Part shown: positions 1-9,556 of the stretch, in pieces
How the letters are laid out: the number at the start of each line of letters is the position of its first letter
How positions within the stretch are numbered: the first letter of the stretch is position 1
Source of the DNA: Planctomycetota bacterium
Lineage (GTDB): Bacteria; Planctomycetota; Planctomycetia; Pirellulales; Pirellulaceae
Direction: 5' to 3'
Assembly (NCBI GenBank): GCA_014381825.1
Contig: JACNKX010000116.1
Location: 17,052-81,051 of the forward strand
Length of the DNA stretch: 64,000 nucleotides
Translations under genes and position numbers: made by a program
Notes under the pieces: model-generated
The model's input: only the letters and a program-made list of their open reading frames with translations
What the model was told of the DNA's origin: nothing
Databases searched by the model: none

Positions 1-291
1 GAGCCTGCGGATGTACTCTCCGCTGAGGCTGGAATTGATCACGTGGCATGGAGGCAGATCCGGTTCTGCGGCCAGCAGTAGCTCCAGCACCTTCTCCAGA
101 TGCGGGCCCTCGGGCTTCAGCCGCCGTGGCACACTCCCCTCGGTTGTGCTGTCGCCAAGCAATAGGATTTGGAGTTTCCCTTCATACTCCGCTTGGGCGC
201 AGAGCGGCGAGAAGGCGATCAGTAACACCACGCCGCACGCGCGAGCAAGGAGAGGAAAGTTCTTCACCGCGAACAAGAGAGGATACTTCAT
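1..291 (-). CDS. SGNH/GDSL-type hydrolase, N-terminal part (cut by window edge)
   Basis: An open frame of 97 residues starts with ATG at 289-291 and runs off the left edge without a stop. The first 33 or so residues are a signal peptide: Lys near the start, a hydrophobic core VVLLIAFSPL, then CAQA. After it comes KLQILLLGDSTTEG, the block I motif of the SGNH/GDSL esterase family, with nucleophile Ser at about residue 48. Enzymes of this fold remove acyl or acetyl groups from esters or polysaccharides; the substrate cannot be told from this fragment. The protein is probably exported. It is divergent from the DUF3604 gene, with a 110-base gap that must hold both promoters. The catalytic Asp/His block lies outside the window. 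Confidence 0.8.
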   Translation of the reverse strand, partial: MKYPLLFAVKNFPLLARACGVVLLIAFSPLCAQAEYEGKLQILLLGDSTTEGSVPRRLKPEGPHLEKVLELLLAAEPDLPPCHVINSSLSGEYIRRL

Positions 292-401
292 TGGATCGAT
301 CCAGTATGGTGTGGAATCGTCAAAATGCTTCCCCCGTATTCTGGCGGTTCCCGACGCCGTCGGGTAGGGTCTGAGTTGCATCGTCGAGGAGGACAGAATC
401 C

Positions 402-2693
402 ATGCTGGTTATCAGTCGTGTTGCCCCAGGCAAACCGGAACTCCATCACTGTTCCGACATGCCGGACGAAGAACGGTTACGGTTGCATGGGCGCGCGAGC
501 CATACGCCGATCGACAAATTGACGGTCAGCCAGCCAACGGCAGTTGCTTTCGAGTTTGTCATTGGCGAGTACGCAGTTGTCACCGGCGGACGATTGATGG
601 TTGTTTGGCGGTGGCCCTTCGATTGGAGCGATCTGCAAACGGTGAATCCCGCCGGCGATGGTTACATGCGGACGGATGTTGTTGCAGCGCACGGTCGCGA
701 TCATGGCGATGTTACGCTCGATACTAACTATAAATGGATCGCTGGTATCGAGCCTTGGCACCATGTGATCACCGTGAAGGTGACCGCTGGCGAGTTGCGG
801 ACCGGAGACACGGTACGAATCGTCTGTGGTGAAACGATTGGTGGCGGACGCGGATGGTGCGCTCCAACGTGTGCGGCGCGACGAGCTAGATTCCTGATGC
901 TGATCGATCACCAAGGCAATGGAAAGCGAATTCGACTGGTTGATTCGCCACCGTTCAGGATCTGTGCCGATCAGGCGGTTCGTTTGGTAGCCTTCGCACC
1001 TTCCGACGCGACCGTCGATGCGCCGTTCGAAGTGACTGTTCGCACCGAAGACCGCTGGGGTAATCCGACCAAGCCGCCAACGCCAACGCAATTGTCAGAC
1101 CCAGGATCCGGAGTGGCCGTCGAACGGGTTCCAACGCACGACGCGGATCCGCCGTTCGAGAAGTTTCGTGTCACGGCGTCCCACGCTTGCGAACTCAGCT
1201 TCCATGCATCCAATGGCGAGCTGACTGCGTCGACTAACAGGGTCCACGTACACGCAAAAATGCCGCCGTGGCAGTTATTCTGGGGCGATGTTCACTCCGG
1301 GCAAACGGAGATTGGTTGCGGTGCCGGTTCGTTGGCCGAGCATTACGCTTTTGGTCGTGATTGCGCCGGCTTGCAGTTCACGACACACCAAGCCAACGAT
1401 CACTATGTCACGCTCGACGAGTGGAATCACACTCGGCAAGTGACCGACGACTTCTACGAGACAGGACGCTACGTACCATTCTTGGGTTGTGAATGGAGTG
1501 CGTTGACGAAGGATGGCGGTGACCGCAATGTCTTTTACTTGGAGGACGAGCCACGACTGCGACGGAGCGATCGATTCTTTGTGGAGAGCGAGCCCGATCC
1601 TGAACCGGATGTTCGCACGGGGCCTGAATTCGTCGACGTGTTCAGCGAACTCAACGTCCTCGTTAACATCCACGTCGGCGGACGAATGACGAATCTCCAA
1701 TGGCACGCACCCAAGATCGAGAAGCTATGCGAGATCCATTCAACCCACGGCACTTCCGAATGGTTCGTTCACGACGTTTTGAATCGCGGCTACCGCGTGG
1801 GAATCACCGCCGGAACCGATGGCGTGATGGGTCGACCTGGCGCGTGCCATCCCGGACGACGCTTGATCCGGAACTTGCGGAACGGCTTAACCGCTGTCTA
1901 TGCAAAGGAACTGACTCGTGAATCCCTATGGGAAGCTTTTCAACAACATCGCTGTTACGCAACGACCGGCGAACGCATCCGATTATGGTTTGAAGTCAAC
2001 GGTGCGGCGATGGGCTCCGAGATCCAGAGTGAAGGCGATCCTGAAATCGCTTTCCAAATTGAAGGGACGAGTGCGATCGAACGTGTCGAATTACTTCGTG
2101 GGACAGAAGTTGTCCACACATGGCAAGTCGCCCGATACAATTCTACCGAGCGCGATTCTGCCGATGATGGAGTCTTACTTCGGCTGCTGTGGGGAGGAAC
2201 GGAGCGAAAAGGGACGGCCCGATTGCAGCGAGTGAAGTGGGACGGAACGCTTTCAGTCTCGAACGGCGAATTGGAATTGTTAGACACCGTCAACGTGCAA
2301 TCTTTCGCCGACCGCGTTGAATCAACCGGTCCCGCTTCGATTCGCTGGAGCAACGCAACCGCCGGCAACACAACAGGGATCATTGTTCGAGTGCGCGGTG
2401 CGGAAGGAACGCGATTGCATTTTCAATCGCAGCCCGTCACGTGGGACGTCGATTTGAGCGAGGTTCGCGAAAACGAACAAGTGTTTGAAGCTGGTGGCAT
2501 CAGTCGCTTCGTCAAAGTTGGTCCAGCACCTCGAACGGATGGCCCCCAGCAGTTTCATGCCGGTTGGGTTGATGCGAAGCGTCCAGCCGGAGTTGTCCCG
2601 TATTGGATTCGCGTTGTTCAAGTTGACCAAGCAATGGCGTGGAGCAGTCCCGTTTACGTTCACCGCTGCGATATCGATCCACCAGAACGCTAG
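402..2693 (+). CDS. DUF3604 family protein (PHP-like metal-dependent fold)
   Basis: 763 residues. The ATG at 402 follows a strong Shine-Dalgarno (GAGGAGGA at 386-393), which fixes the start. The N-terminal third (about 1-285) looks like beta-rich domains. From about residue 290 the motif LFWGDVHSGQ, followed by HYAFGRDCAGLQFTTHQAND and later LVNIHVGG and GITAGTDGV, is the DUF3604 signature, which resembles PHP-type phosphoesterases with His/Asp metal ligands. DUF3604 proteins are common in planctomycetes and marine bacteria; their reaction is not established. No clear signal peptide is visible. The gene stands alone between a divergent SGNH hydrolase and a BBP7 barrel gene. Family call is firm, function unknown. 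Confidence 0.85.
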   Translation: MLVISRVAPGKPELHHCSDMPDEERLRLHGRASHTPIDKLTVSQPTAVAFEFVIGEYAVVTGGRLMVVWRWPFDWSDLQTVNPAGDGYMRTDVVAAHGRDHGDVTLDTNYKWIAGIEPWHHVITVKVTAGELRTGDTVRIVCGETIGGGRGWCAPTCAARRARFLMLIDHQGNGKRIRLVDSPPFRICADQAVRLVAFAPSDATVDAPFEVTVRTEDRWGNPTKPPTPTQLSDPGSGVAVERVPTHDADPPFEKFRVTASHACELSFHASNGELTASTNRVHVHAKMPPWQLFWGDVHSGQTEIGCGAGSLAEHYAFGRDCAGLQFTTHQANDHYVTLDEWNHTRQVTDDFYETGRYVPFLGCEWSALTKDGGDRNVFYLEDEPRLRRSDRFFVESEPDPEPDVRTGPEFVDVFSELNVLVNIHVGGRMTNLQWHAPKIEKLCEIHSTHGTSEWFVHDVLNRGYRVGITAGTDGVMGRPGACHPGRRLIRNLRNGLTAVYAKELTRESLWEAFQQHRCYATTGERIRLWFEVNGAAMGSEIQSEGDPEIAFQIEGTSAIERVELLRGTEVVHTWQVARYNSTERDSADDGVLLRLLWGGTERKGTARLQRVKWDGTLSVSNGELELLDTVNVQSFADRVESTGPASIRWSNATAGNTTGIIVRVRGAEGTRLHFQSQPVTWDVDLSEVRENEQVFEAGGISRFVKVGPAPRTDGPQQFHAGWVDAKRPAGVVPYWIRVVQVDQAMAWSSPVYVHRCDIDPPER

Positions 2694-2830
2694 CACGATC
2701 CATCGCGGCAAATAGCCCAACAAACTTGAGCAATAATTCTGCGATCTCTCTTGACGATGTGAGTTGATTCTCGGAATATCCCTGCCTCATCTCGAAGTGT
2801 CTCTCCTTCTCTTGTCCCGGAGCGTGTGCG

Positions 2831-4531
2831 GTGCGCCACCCGTCTCTGTACTCAATCGTTTGTCTTTGTCTGCTCGCGACAACTGTCTGCGCATCGCGAA
2901 TCAGCGCGCAACAGCAAGAAGAAGGACGGGCGGCCAAGTTGCGGCGCGAGATGTCTTCGTCTCGCCGAGTTGGCTACCTACGGCAGCGAGAGGAAAGTGG
3001 CTCGGGAAAATCGGTCTTTGTCCTAAAGGACGCCTACGACAAGAAAACTTATCGAATTATCGAAGAGTCCGGGTTAGACCTTGCCGCTTTCGTCGACCGA
3101 TATGTTTCGCTGCATGGAGATACCGAGAGCGAAGCGAGTGGGACTCAAAGGAGATTCAGCGTTGAACGCGTGACGGCGTTCGACGATCGAGAACCAGTTA
3201 GCGCTCGCGCTAGCATCGTTCGCCCCGCTGCGTTTGAGGCAGTAGACGCTCGACCAATTGAGCCTCCGTCGGAGCTGGACGACATTCGTGTCGCCGCTCT
3301 GACCGACGGCCTTCCGGCTCCGTCTGAAGTCCTTGGTCAGACCCAGGCGCCGCTGACGATCGATATCGACACGACGCCCGACAACTACGTGATCGAGGCA
3401 CCGGTCACCGACTTCGATTGGTTACGGCCTCCAGCGACCGGAAACAATGGCCTTGGTGGGCGCGCCTGGATTCGTGGCGAGTATTTGATGTGGCTGACCG
3501 ACAGTCTGCGCACGCCAGCCTTGATTACGACAAGCCCCACTGGCACTCCGCGCGCCATGGCGGGTGTACTCGGCGAAACCGACACGCGCAGTTTGTATGG
3601 CGGCAGCACGATCAACAATGATCCGCACACAGGTGCCAGGATACGCGGAGGCTTTTGGTGGGACGCGGCTCACAAGATGGGCCTCGAAGGCGAATACTTA
3701 ATGCTCGACGAGCAATCGTCTGAGTACCAAGCAACGTCGACCGGCGATCCGATTATTGCACGTCCGTTCTTTGACATCGTCAATGGACAAGAGACTGCCG
3801 AGCTAGTCGCGTTCCCCAACGTGGTTGGCGGCAGCATCCGTGCGACGGCGCTAACGAATCTCCGCTCAGGCGGTGTTTGGATGCGATTTGATCCGCATGG
3901 AACGGGCAGCCCGTGTGAAGCTCGGTCTGGACGGAAGCTCGATTGGGTACTCGGCTATCGGTACATGAAGTTGGAAGATGACATAAGGATCAGCGAAGAT
4001 CTCGAATCGCTCGACGTGGCGAACCCGGGGACCTTCGTAATTGAAGATGGGTTCACGACCGACAACAAGTTTCACGGGGTCGAAGTCGGCGCCGTCTATG
4101 AAGCCGATCGCGGACCTCTGTTCATCGAAGCGCTCTCCAAAATCGCTGTCGGTAACAACCATCAAGTCGCCAACATCACCGGCTTCAGCGATATTACGGA
4201 GCTTGGTTTACTGGAGCGATTTCCCGGCGGAGTCCTCGCTCAGCGAACGAATATCGGTCACTATTCCCGCGACGAGCTGGCGATCATTCCACAGTTGGGT
4301 GTAACGCTCGGCTGGCGCATTACACGGCGATTCAGTCTGACTGCAGGCTACACGCTGATTTACTTCAGCAACGTTGTTCGAGCGGGCGACCAGATCAGCA
4401 CGGACGTGAATCCCAACCTCTTCCCACCAGAAGCTGTTCCTTTCTCGGGCGCTCTCCGTCCTGAGTTCGCGTGGCGCGAAAGCGATTTCTGGGCGCACGG
4501 CGCATCCTTCGGCGCCGACTTCCGGTGGTAA
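2831..4531 (+). CDS. BBP7 family outer-membrane beta-barrel protein
   Basis: 566 residues with a GTG start at 2831. The N-terminus SIVCLCLLATTVCASRISA is a signal peptide, followed by a charged, probably disordered linker to about residue 195. From there GGRAWIRGEYLMWLTD and alternating aromatic/hydrophobic strands (GGFWWDAAHKMGLEGEYLML, LDWVLGYRYMKLEDDI, GVEVGAVYEADRG, LTAGYTLIYF) match the planctomycete BBP7 family of predicted outer-membrane barrels. The C-terminus GASFGADFRW ends in an aromatic residue, as expected for barrel insertion. Substrate or structural role unknown. It precedes the giant DUF11 protein by 129 bases, so the two could be surface partners; that is inference. Confidence 0.85.
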   Translation: MRHPSLYSIVCLCLLATTVCASRISAQQQEEGRAAKLRREMSSSRRVGYLRQREESGSGKSVFVLKDAYDKKTYRIIEESGLDLAAFVDRYVSLHGDTESEASGTQRRFSVERVTAFDDREPVSARASIVRPAAFEAVDARPIEPPSELDDIRVAALTDGLPAPSEVLGQTQAPLTIDIDTTPDNYVIEAPVTDFDWLRPPATGNNGLGGRAWIRGEYLMWLTDSLRTPALITTSPTGTPRAMAGVLGETDTRSLYGGSTINNDPHTGARIRGGFWWDAAHKMGLEGEYLMLDEQSSEYQATSTGDPIIARPFFDIVNGQETAELVAFPNVVGGSIRATALTNLRSGGVWMRFDPHGTGSPCEARSGRKLDWVLGYRYMKLEDDIRISEDLESLDVANPGTFVIEDGFTTDNKFHGVEVGAVYEADRGPLFIEALSKIAVGNNHQVANITGFSDITELGLLERFPGGVLAQRTNIGHYSRDELAIIPQLGVTLGWRITRRFSLTAGYTLIYFSNVVRAGDQISTDVNPNLFPPEAVPFSGALRPEFAWRESDFWAHGASFGADFRW

Positions 4532-4660
4532 CGATCAGATCAACTATGACGATTTGATCAAGTTGCCGGATTGGCTCTCCGATAACTCAAACCGATGTGT
4601 TGCGGTTCGCGCTGCGCGCACCGCTAGCTACTCCTCTCCCATCAACAACGCAATGTTGGA

Positions 4661-7600
4661 ATGACGATGATGCGATTTCGCCGAGCCGGTCAGAGCGTTT
4701 CGAAGGCACTCCGCCAGTGGATCACGGGCAACCGATCGCATCGACGGAGCCGACAAGCTCGCCGACAGATGTTGTTCGAACCGCTTGAGAACCGGCGTTT
4801 GTTAGCGGCCGGCACGGACTTGGCCGCCATCATCGGAACCGTCTTCGATGACTTCAGCGGCGACGGTTTCAGCCCCGGCGAGGAAGTGGCCAGCGCGACG
4901 GTGAATCTCTATGCCGACACGAACGCCAACGGCACGTTTGAGCCGGGTGTGGGCGACGTGTTTCAAACGTCAACGACAACCAACGCCAGTGGCCAGTATC
5001 GGTTCAGCAATCTCACGGCGGGTAGCTATTTCGTCCAGCAACCTGCGCAGACTGTTTCCGGTTCGACGTTGTTGGCGGCCAACAGTATCGTGGCTGTCAT
5101 CTCGGCGACGGACGTGCAAGGAACTGTGATTCGGACGATCGATACGTTCAATTCGACAACGCATTCGGTCAGCGATACGACAAACGATGCAGTTCCTGTA
5201 ACGGACGTTGCCACGGCAACCGAAGCCATCGGCGGCGAACGCGACCTGCGAGTGAATCTGACTTCGGCCGTCGGAGCATTGCAACTCAGCTCGAATGATC
5301 CGTTAACGCCGGGCGTCCTGACATTCAACACGACTGGCGCCGCGACCGGCGAACGCGTTCTCACGTGGGATGGTACTGATGGCGATGCGACTTCGGTCAG
5401 CGATGCTGGGCTCGGCGGCATCGACCTGACTTCGACGGGCAGTGCGACTGGATTCAACCTCACGATCGGTGCCGACTTAGCCGGCGGAACGATTTCTTTG
5501 CGCGTGTATACCGACGATGGAGCAGCGGGGACCGCGAGCCGATTCTCCACCGCAACGATCAACCTGCCAGTGACTGGCGGTTCGGCGACCGCGCTCGAGT
5601 ACATTCCATTCAGCAGTTTCACGACCGGTGGCGGAGGTGGCGCTGACTTTACGAGCGTTGGAGCGATCGAAGCCGAGATTACCGGTGTCGCGAACTTCGA
5701 TGGCGAGATTGATCTCGTCACGGTTGTCGGGCCGACGCTTGTCACGCGGGATTTCGCGAATTTCGAGTCGGCGGACCTAAGTCTGACCAAGACGGTCAGC
5801 AATACGACGCCGAACGTCGGCGACAGCGTCACGTTTACGCTGACACTTGCCAACGCGGGACCAGACGCAGCGAGCAATGTCACCGTCGGCGACACGCTTC
5901 CGGCAGGAATGACATTCGTCTCATCGACGCCCAGCCAAGGAACGTACGACAGCGGAACCGGCGTCTGGACCGTTGGTTCGTTGACCAGCGGAAGCAACGC
6001 CACTTTGCAAATCGTCGCTTCGATTGCCTCGACGGGTGCAAAGACGAACACGACACAAGTGACCGCGGCGGAACAGTTCGATCCCGACTCGACGCCGAAC
6101 AACAGCATCGCCATGGAAGACGATCAGGACGACGCTTCGCTGACGCCTACCATCGCCGATCTCTCCCTGATCAAGACCGTAGATAATCCCAGCCCCAACG
6201 TCGGTCAAAACGTGACGTTTACACTAACGCTTGCCAACGCCGGTCCCGACGGAGCCACCAACGTCACCGTCGGCGATACGCTGCCGACCGGTATGACGTT
6301 CGTTTCGTCAACGCCGAGCCAGGGCACCTATAACAACGGTACCGGCGTGTGGACCGTTGGCTCCGTGGCAAGTGGCAGCAACGCGACATTGCAAATTGTG
6401 GCCTCGGTTGATTCGACCGGAACGAAGACGAACACGGCGCAAGTCGCCGCGTCGGACCAGGCCGACTCGGACTCAACGCCAAACAACAGCGTCGCCATGG
6501 AAGACGATCAAGACAGCGCGGGGTTGACTGCCCCGATCGCCGATTTGTCGTTAACGAAGACTGTCGACAACGCCTCGCCAAACGTCGGAGAGAACATCAC
6601 GTTCACGTTGACGGCGGCAAACGCGGGACCAGACTCCGCAACGAACGTTGCAATTACGGACGTGCTGCCTGCGGGTTTAACGTTTGTTTCGTCGGTGCCA
6701 AGCCAAGGAACCTTCGCCAGTGGAACGGGTGTCTGGACCGTTGGCACGATCGCCAACGCCGGTAATGCAACCCTGCAAGTTGTGGCGACCGTCGGCTCGG
6801 TTGGCGCTAAATCGAACACCGCTCAAGTCACCGCATCCGATCAGGCCGACTCGGACTCGACACCAAACAACGGAGTCGCCAGCGAAGACGATCAAGAGAC
6901 TGTGGTTGTGACTCCGCAGATCGCTGATCTCTCGCTGACGAAGTCAGTTGACGTCGCGTCGCCGAATGTGGGCGACAACGTCACGTTTACCTTGACACTT
7001 GCCAACGCAGGCCCGAATTCGGCGACCGGCGCAATCGCGACCGATGTCTTGCCGACTGGATTGACGTTTGTCTCGTCGACACCCAGCCAAGGAACCTACG
7101 TGAGCGGAACAGGCGTCTGGACAGCTGGCACGATCACCAGCGGAGCCAGTGCCACGCTTCAGATCACAGCCACCGTGGCCTCCTCCGGCACGAAGGCGAA
7201 CACGGCCGAAATCACCGCAGTCGACCAGGCCGACTCAGACTCGACGCCGAACAATAGCGTCGCTTCCGAAGACGATCAATCCGCCGTTTCGGTGACCCCA
7301 CAAATCGCAGATCTTTCGATTGCCAAGACGGTCAGCAACGCGTCGCCAAACGTCGGTGATAATGTCACGTTCACGGTCACCGTCAGCAACGCAGGGCCCG
7401 ACTCGACGACGAATGTCTCCGTGATGGATACGTTTCCAGCTGGTATGACTTTCGTTTCCGCAACGCCATCTCAAGGATCGTACGACAACGCGACAGGCAT
7501 CTGGACGGTTGGCAGCGTTGCCAATGCAGCGAATCCGACGTTGTCGATCGTTGCGTCGGTGAGTGCCGCGATGAGTCAAACGAATTCGGTCGAGATCACT

Positions 7601-9259
7601 GCTTCCGATCAATTCGATCCAGATTCAACACCGAACAACGGTGTAACGACGGAAGACGACCTCGCAAGCATTTCTCTAACTCCCACGGCAGCGGATCTCT
7701 CGTTGACCAAGACCGTTAGCGACGCGACACCGAACGTGGGTGACAACGTTACGTTCACGGTGACGGTCACCAGCGCCGGTCCCGATACGGCCACGAATGT
7801 TGTGGTTACCGATTTGCTGCCCCCAGATCTGACGTTCGTATCGTCGACACCCAGTCAAGGAACTTACAGCGGTGTGACAGGGCTGTGGACGGTCGGCTCG
7901 GTCGGAAATGGAGCGTCGGCGAGCTTGCAACTTGTCGCGACCGTCGCATCGACCGGGGCAAAGAACAACTCGGCACAAGTCACGGCTTCCGACCAACAAG
8001 ATCCCGACTCGACCGTCAACAATGGCGTAGCGAGCGAGGACGATCAAGCCAGCGTCGCGGTAACACCACAATTGATCGATCTGTCGCTCGCTAAGACGGT
8101 CGACAACGCGACGCCCAACGTCAGCGATAATGTCACTTTCACAGTAACTGTCACGAACGCCGGACCGGACGATGCGACGGGCGTCGCCGTTCTCGACACA
8201 CTTCCGACAGGGCTGACGTTCGTGTCGTCGACGCCAAGTCAGGGTTCGTACGTCAACGGCACAGGTGTTTGGACGGTTGGATCAATCGCTAACGGTGCGA
8301 ACGCGACATTACAGCTTGTTGCTAGTGTTGATGCGGCCGGTATCAAAACGAATTCAGCGCAGGTCAGCGCTGCAGGCCAAACCGATGCCGATTCGACGCC
8401 TAACAACAGCGTCGCTTCGGAAGACGATCAGGCGAGCGTCACGTTGACGCCCCAGGACGCTGACCTTTCGTTGACAAATACCGTCGACGACGCGACTCCG
8501 ACATCAGGTCAGAATGTGACGTTTACGGTGACGGTTTCGAACGCCGGGCCATCGAGTGCGACGAACGTCGTCGTCCAAGATTCGCTTCCCACCGGATTGA
8601 CGTTAGTATCATCGACGCCAAGTCAAGGAACCTTCGACAGCGCGACGGGACAATGGACCGCAGGCACGATTGCGAGCGGCGGTTCTGCGACACTTCAACT
8701 CGTTGCGACGGTCAGTACATCCGGCACGAAGACGAACACGGCCCAAGTGCTTAGTGTTGATCAAAACGATCCCGATTCAACACCGAACAACAGCGTCGCG
8801 ACCGAAGACGATCAAGATGATACTGCGTTAACACCAGAGGTGGTGGACCTTTCGGTGACACAGACCGTCAACAACGCCATGGTAAACGTTGGCGACAATG
8901 TCATCTTCACCATTCAAGTCTCGAACGCCGGACCGCAAGACGCCACAAACGTCGCTGTTCGAGACAACTTGCCAACTGGCATGACCTTCGTGTCTTCGAC
9001 GCCCAGCCAAGGCGCGTTCGACAACGCGACCGGCATTTGGAGCGTAGGATCGGTTGCCAACGGCGCTTCTGCTACTTTGACGATCACCGCCAGTGTCGAC
9101 ACTCTCGGCTTGAAGAGCAATACTGTCCAAGTCAGCGCCACAGATCAATTCGACGTCGACTCCACGCCTGACAACAGCGTCGAGGCCGAGGACGATCAAG
9201 CTAACGTCCTCGTAATTCCTCCACGCACATTATCAAAGCGCGCGTTCTTGGCTCGATAG
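4661..9259 (+). CDS. LEPR-XLL surface protein with SdrD-like domain and nine DUF11 repeats
   Basis: 1532 residues. The N-terminus is basic and holds LFEPLENRRLLA (residues 38-49), the LEPR-XLL motif that marks very large secreted planctomycete proteins. Residues about 52-125 (IIGTVFDDFSGDG ... ASGQYRFSNLTAGSYFV) resemble the SdrD B-type carboxypeptidase-regulatory-like fold. A spacer domain (about 130-370) is followed by nine DUF11 repeats, each opening with (A/I/V)DLS-x-x-x-TV and closing with DSTPNNSVASEDDQ-like acidic sequence, possibly calcium-binding. The spacing is exactly 384 bases every time. The short basic tail SKRAFLAR ends the protein. Likely a rod-like cell-surface or adhesion protein. 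ATG 4661 lies among several near ATGs (4667, 4670); no strong ribosome-binding site decides between them. Confidence 0.85.
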   Translation: MTMMRFRRAGQSVSKALRQWITGNRSHRRSRQARRQMLFEPLENRRLLAAGTDLAAIIGTVFDDFSGDGFSPGEEVASATVNLYADTNANGTFEPGVGDVFQTSTTTNASGQYRFSNLTAGSYFVQQPAQTVSGSTLLAANSIVAVISATDVQGTVIRTIDTFNSTTHSVSDTTNDAVPVTDVATATEAIGGERDLRVNLTSAVGALQLSSNDPLTPGVLTFNTTGAATGERVLTWDGTDGDATSVSDAGLGGIDLTSTGSATGFNLTIGADLAGGTISLRVYTDDGAAGTASRFSTATINLPVTGGSATALEYIPFSSFTTGGGGGADFTSVGAIEAEITGVANFDGEIDLVTVVGPTLVTRDFANFESADLSLTKTVSNTTPNVGDSVTFTLTLANAGPDAASNVTVGDTLPAGMTFVSSTPSQGTYDSGTGVWTVGSLTSGSNATLQIVASIASTGAKTNTTQVTAAEQFDPDSTPNNSIAMEDDQDDASLTPTIADLSLIKTVDNPSPNVGQNVTFTLTLANAGPDGATNVTVGDTLPTGMTFVSSTPSQGTYNNGTGVWTVGSVASGSNATLQIVASVDSTGTKTNTAQVAASDQADSDSTPNNSVAMEDDQDSAGLTAPIADLSLTKTVDNASPNVGENITFTLTAANAGPDSATNVAITDVLPAGLTFVSSVPSQGTFASGTGVWTVGTIANAGNATLQVVATVGSVGAKSNTAQVTASDQADSDSTPNNGVASEDDQETVVVTPQIADLSLTKSVDVASPNVGDNVTFTLTLANAGPNSATGAIATDVLPTGLTFVSSTPSQGTYVSGTGVWTAGTITSGASATLQITATVASSGTKANTAEITAVDQADSDSTPNNSVASEDDQSAVSVTPQIADLSIAKTVSNASPNVGDNVTFTVTVSNAGPDSTTNVSVMDTFPAGMTFVSATPSQGSYDNATGIWTVGSVANAANPTLSIVASVSAAMSQTNSVEITASDQFDPDSTPNNGVTTEDDLASISLTPTAADLSLTKTVSDATPNVGDNVTFTVTVTSAGPDTATNVVVTDLLPPDLTFVSSTPSQGTYSGVTGLWTVGSVGNGASASLQLVATVASTGAKNNSAQVTASDQQDPDSTVNNGVASEDDQASVAVTPQLIDLSLAKTVDNATPNVSDNVTFTVTVTNAGPDDATGVAVLDTLPTGLTFVSSTPSQGSYVNGTGVWTVGSIANGANATLQLVASVDAAGIKTNSAQVSAAGQTDADSTPNNSVASEDDQASVTLTPQDADLSLTNTVDDATPTSGQNVTFTVTVSNAGPSSATNVVVQDSLPTGLTLVSSTPSQGTFDSATGQWTAGTIASGGSATLQLVATVSTSGTKTNTAQVLSVDQNDPDSTPNNSVATEDDQDDTALTPEVVDLSVTQTVNNAMVNVGDNVIFTIQVSNAGPQDATNVAVRDNLPTGMTFVSSTPSQGAFDNATGIWSVGSVANGASATLTITASVDTLGLKSNTVQVSATDQFDVDSTPDNSVEAEDDQANVLVIPPRTLSKRAFLAR
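5771..9226 (+). repeat. Nine tandem DUF11 coding repeats, exact 384-base period
   Basis: The codon that opens each repeat lies at 5771, 6155, 6539, 6923, 7307, 7691, 8075, 8459 and 8843: eight successive intervals of exactly 384 bases (128 codons). The DNA copies have diverged strongly at synonymous and many non-synonymous sites, yet no insertion or deletion has been kept. This is a protein repeat, not a mobile or CRISPR structure. Confidence 0.95.
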
Positions 9260-9268
9260 GACAGTTCG

Positions 9269-9502
9269 ATGCGGATCCCATACACGAAGCTGACGCCAGC
9301 GACGCTTCGAAGTGTTGTTCAGGAATTCGTCACTCGCGACGGCACGGACCATTCGTCCGTTGAGCGGCGCGTCGAGCGTGTGCTGCGGCAGTTAGAGGCT
9401 GGTCGTGTCGAGGTGCATTTCGATGACGAAACCGCCACCTGCAACATCGTGAACGTCGAATCCGGCGCAGCTCCACCTGCGGACGGTGCAGGGGCGTGCT
9501 GA
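9269..9502 (+). CDS. UPF0270 (YheU-like) small protein
   Basis: 77 residues. The sequence MRIPYTKLTPATLRSVV followed by EFVTRDGTDH and VLRQLEAGRVEVHFDD matches the pattern of UPF0270/YheU proteins (IPxxxLxPETLxxLIxxFVxREGTDYG ... G.AVLV). The family is small, cytoplasmic and of unknown function. The tail after about residue 62 (ESGAAPPADGAGAC) is extra and low-complexity. It begins 9 bases after the DUF11 giant's stop, so it may be co-transcribed with it, although the two have no obvious functional link. Confidence 0.8.
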   Translation: MRIPYTKLTPATLRSVVQEFVTRDGTDHSSVERRVERVLRQLEAGRVEVHFDDETATCNIVNVESGAAPPADGAGAC

Positions 9503-9556
9503 AAAACCTCGATTCACTGCAGAAGTTGGTCGCAGCGCGTTTTATCTCTTCGAGAC

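Noticed and set aside
5026..6114. 362-codon minus-strand ORF opposite the DUF11 giant
   Set aside because: Antisense shadow of a repetitive Thr/Val/Asn-rich gene; the same shadow recurs in each repeat and has no start signal or family resemblance.
5771..9226. CRISPR-like array because of the regular spacing
   Set aside because: The period is 384 bases, repeats are coding and diverged, and there are no short direct repeats with spacers.
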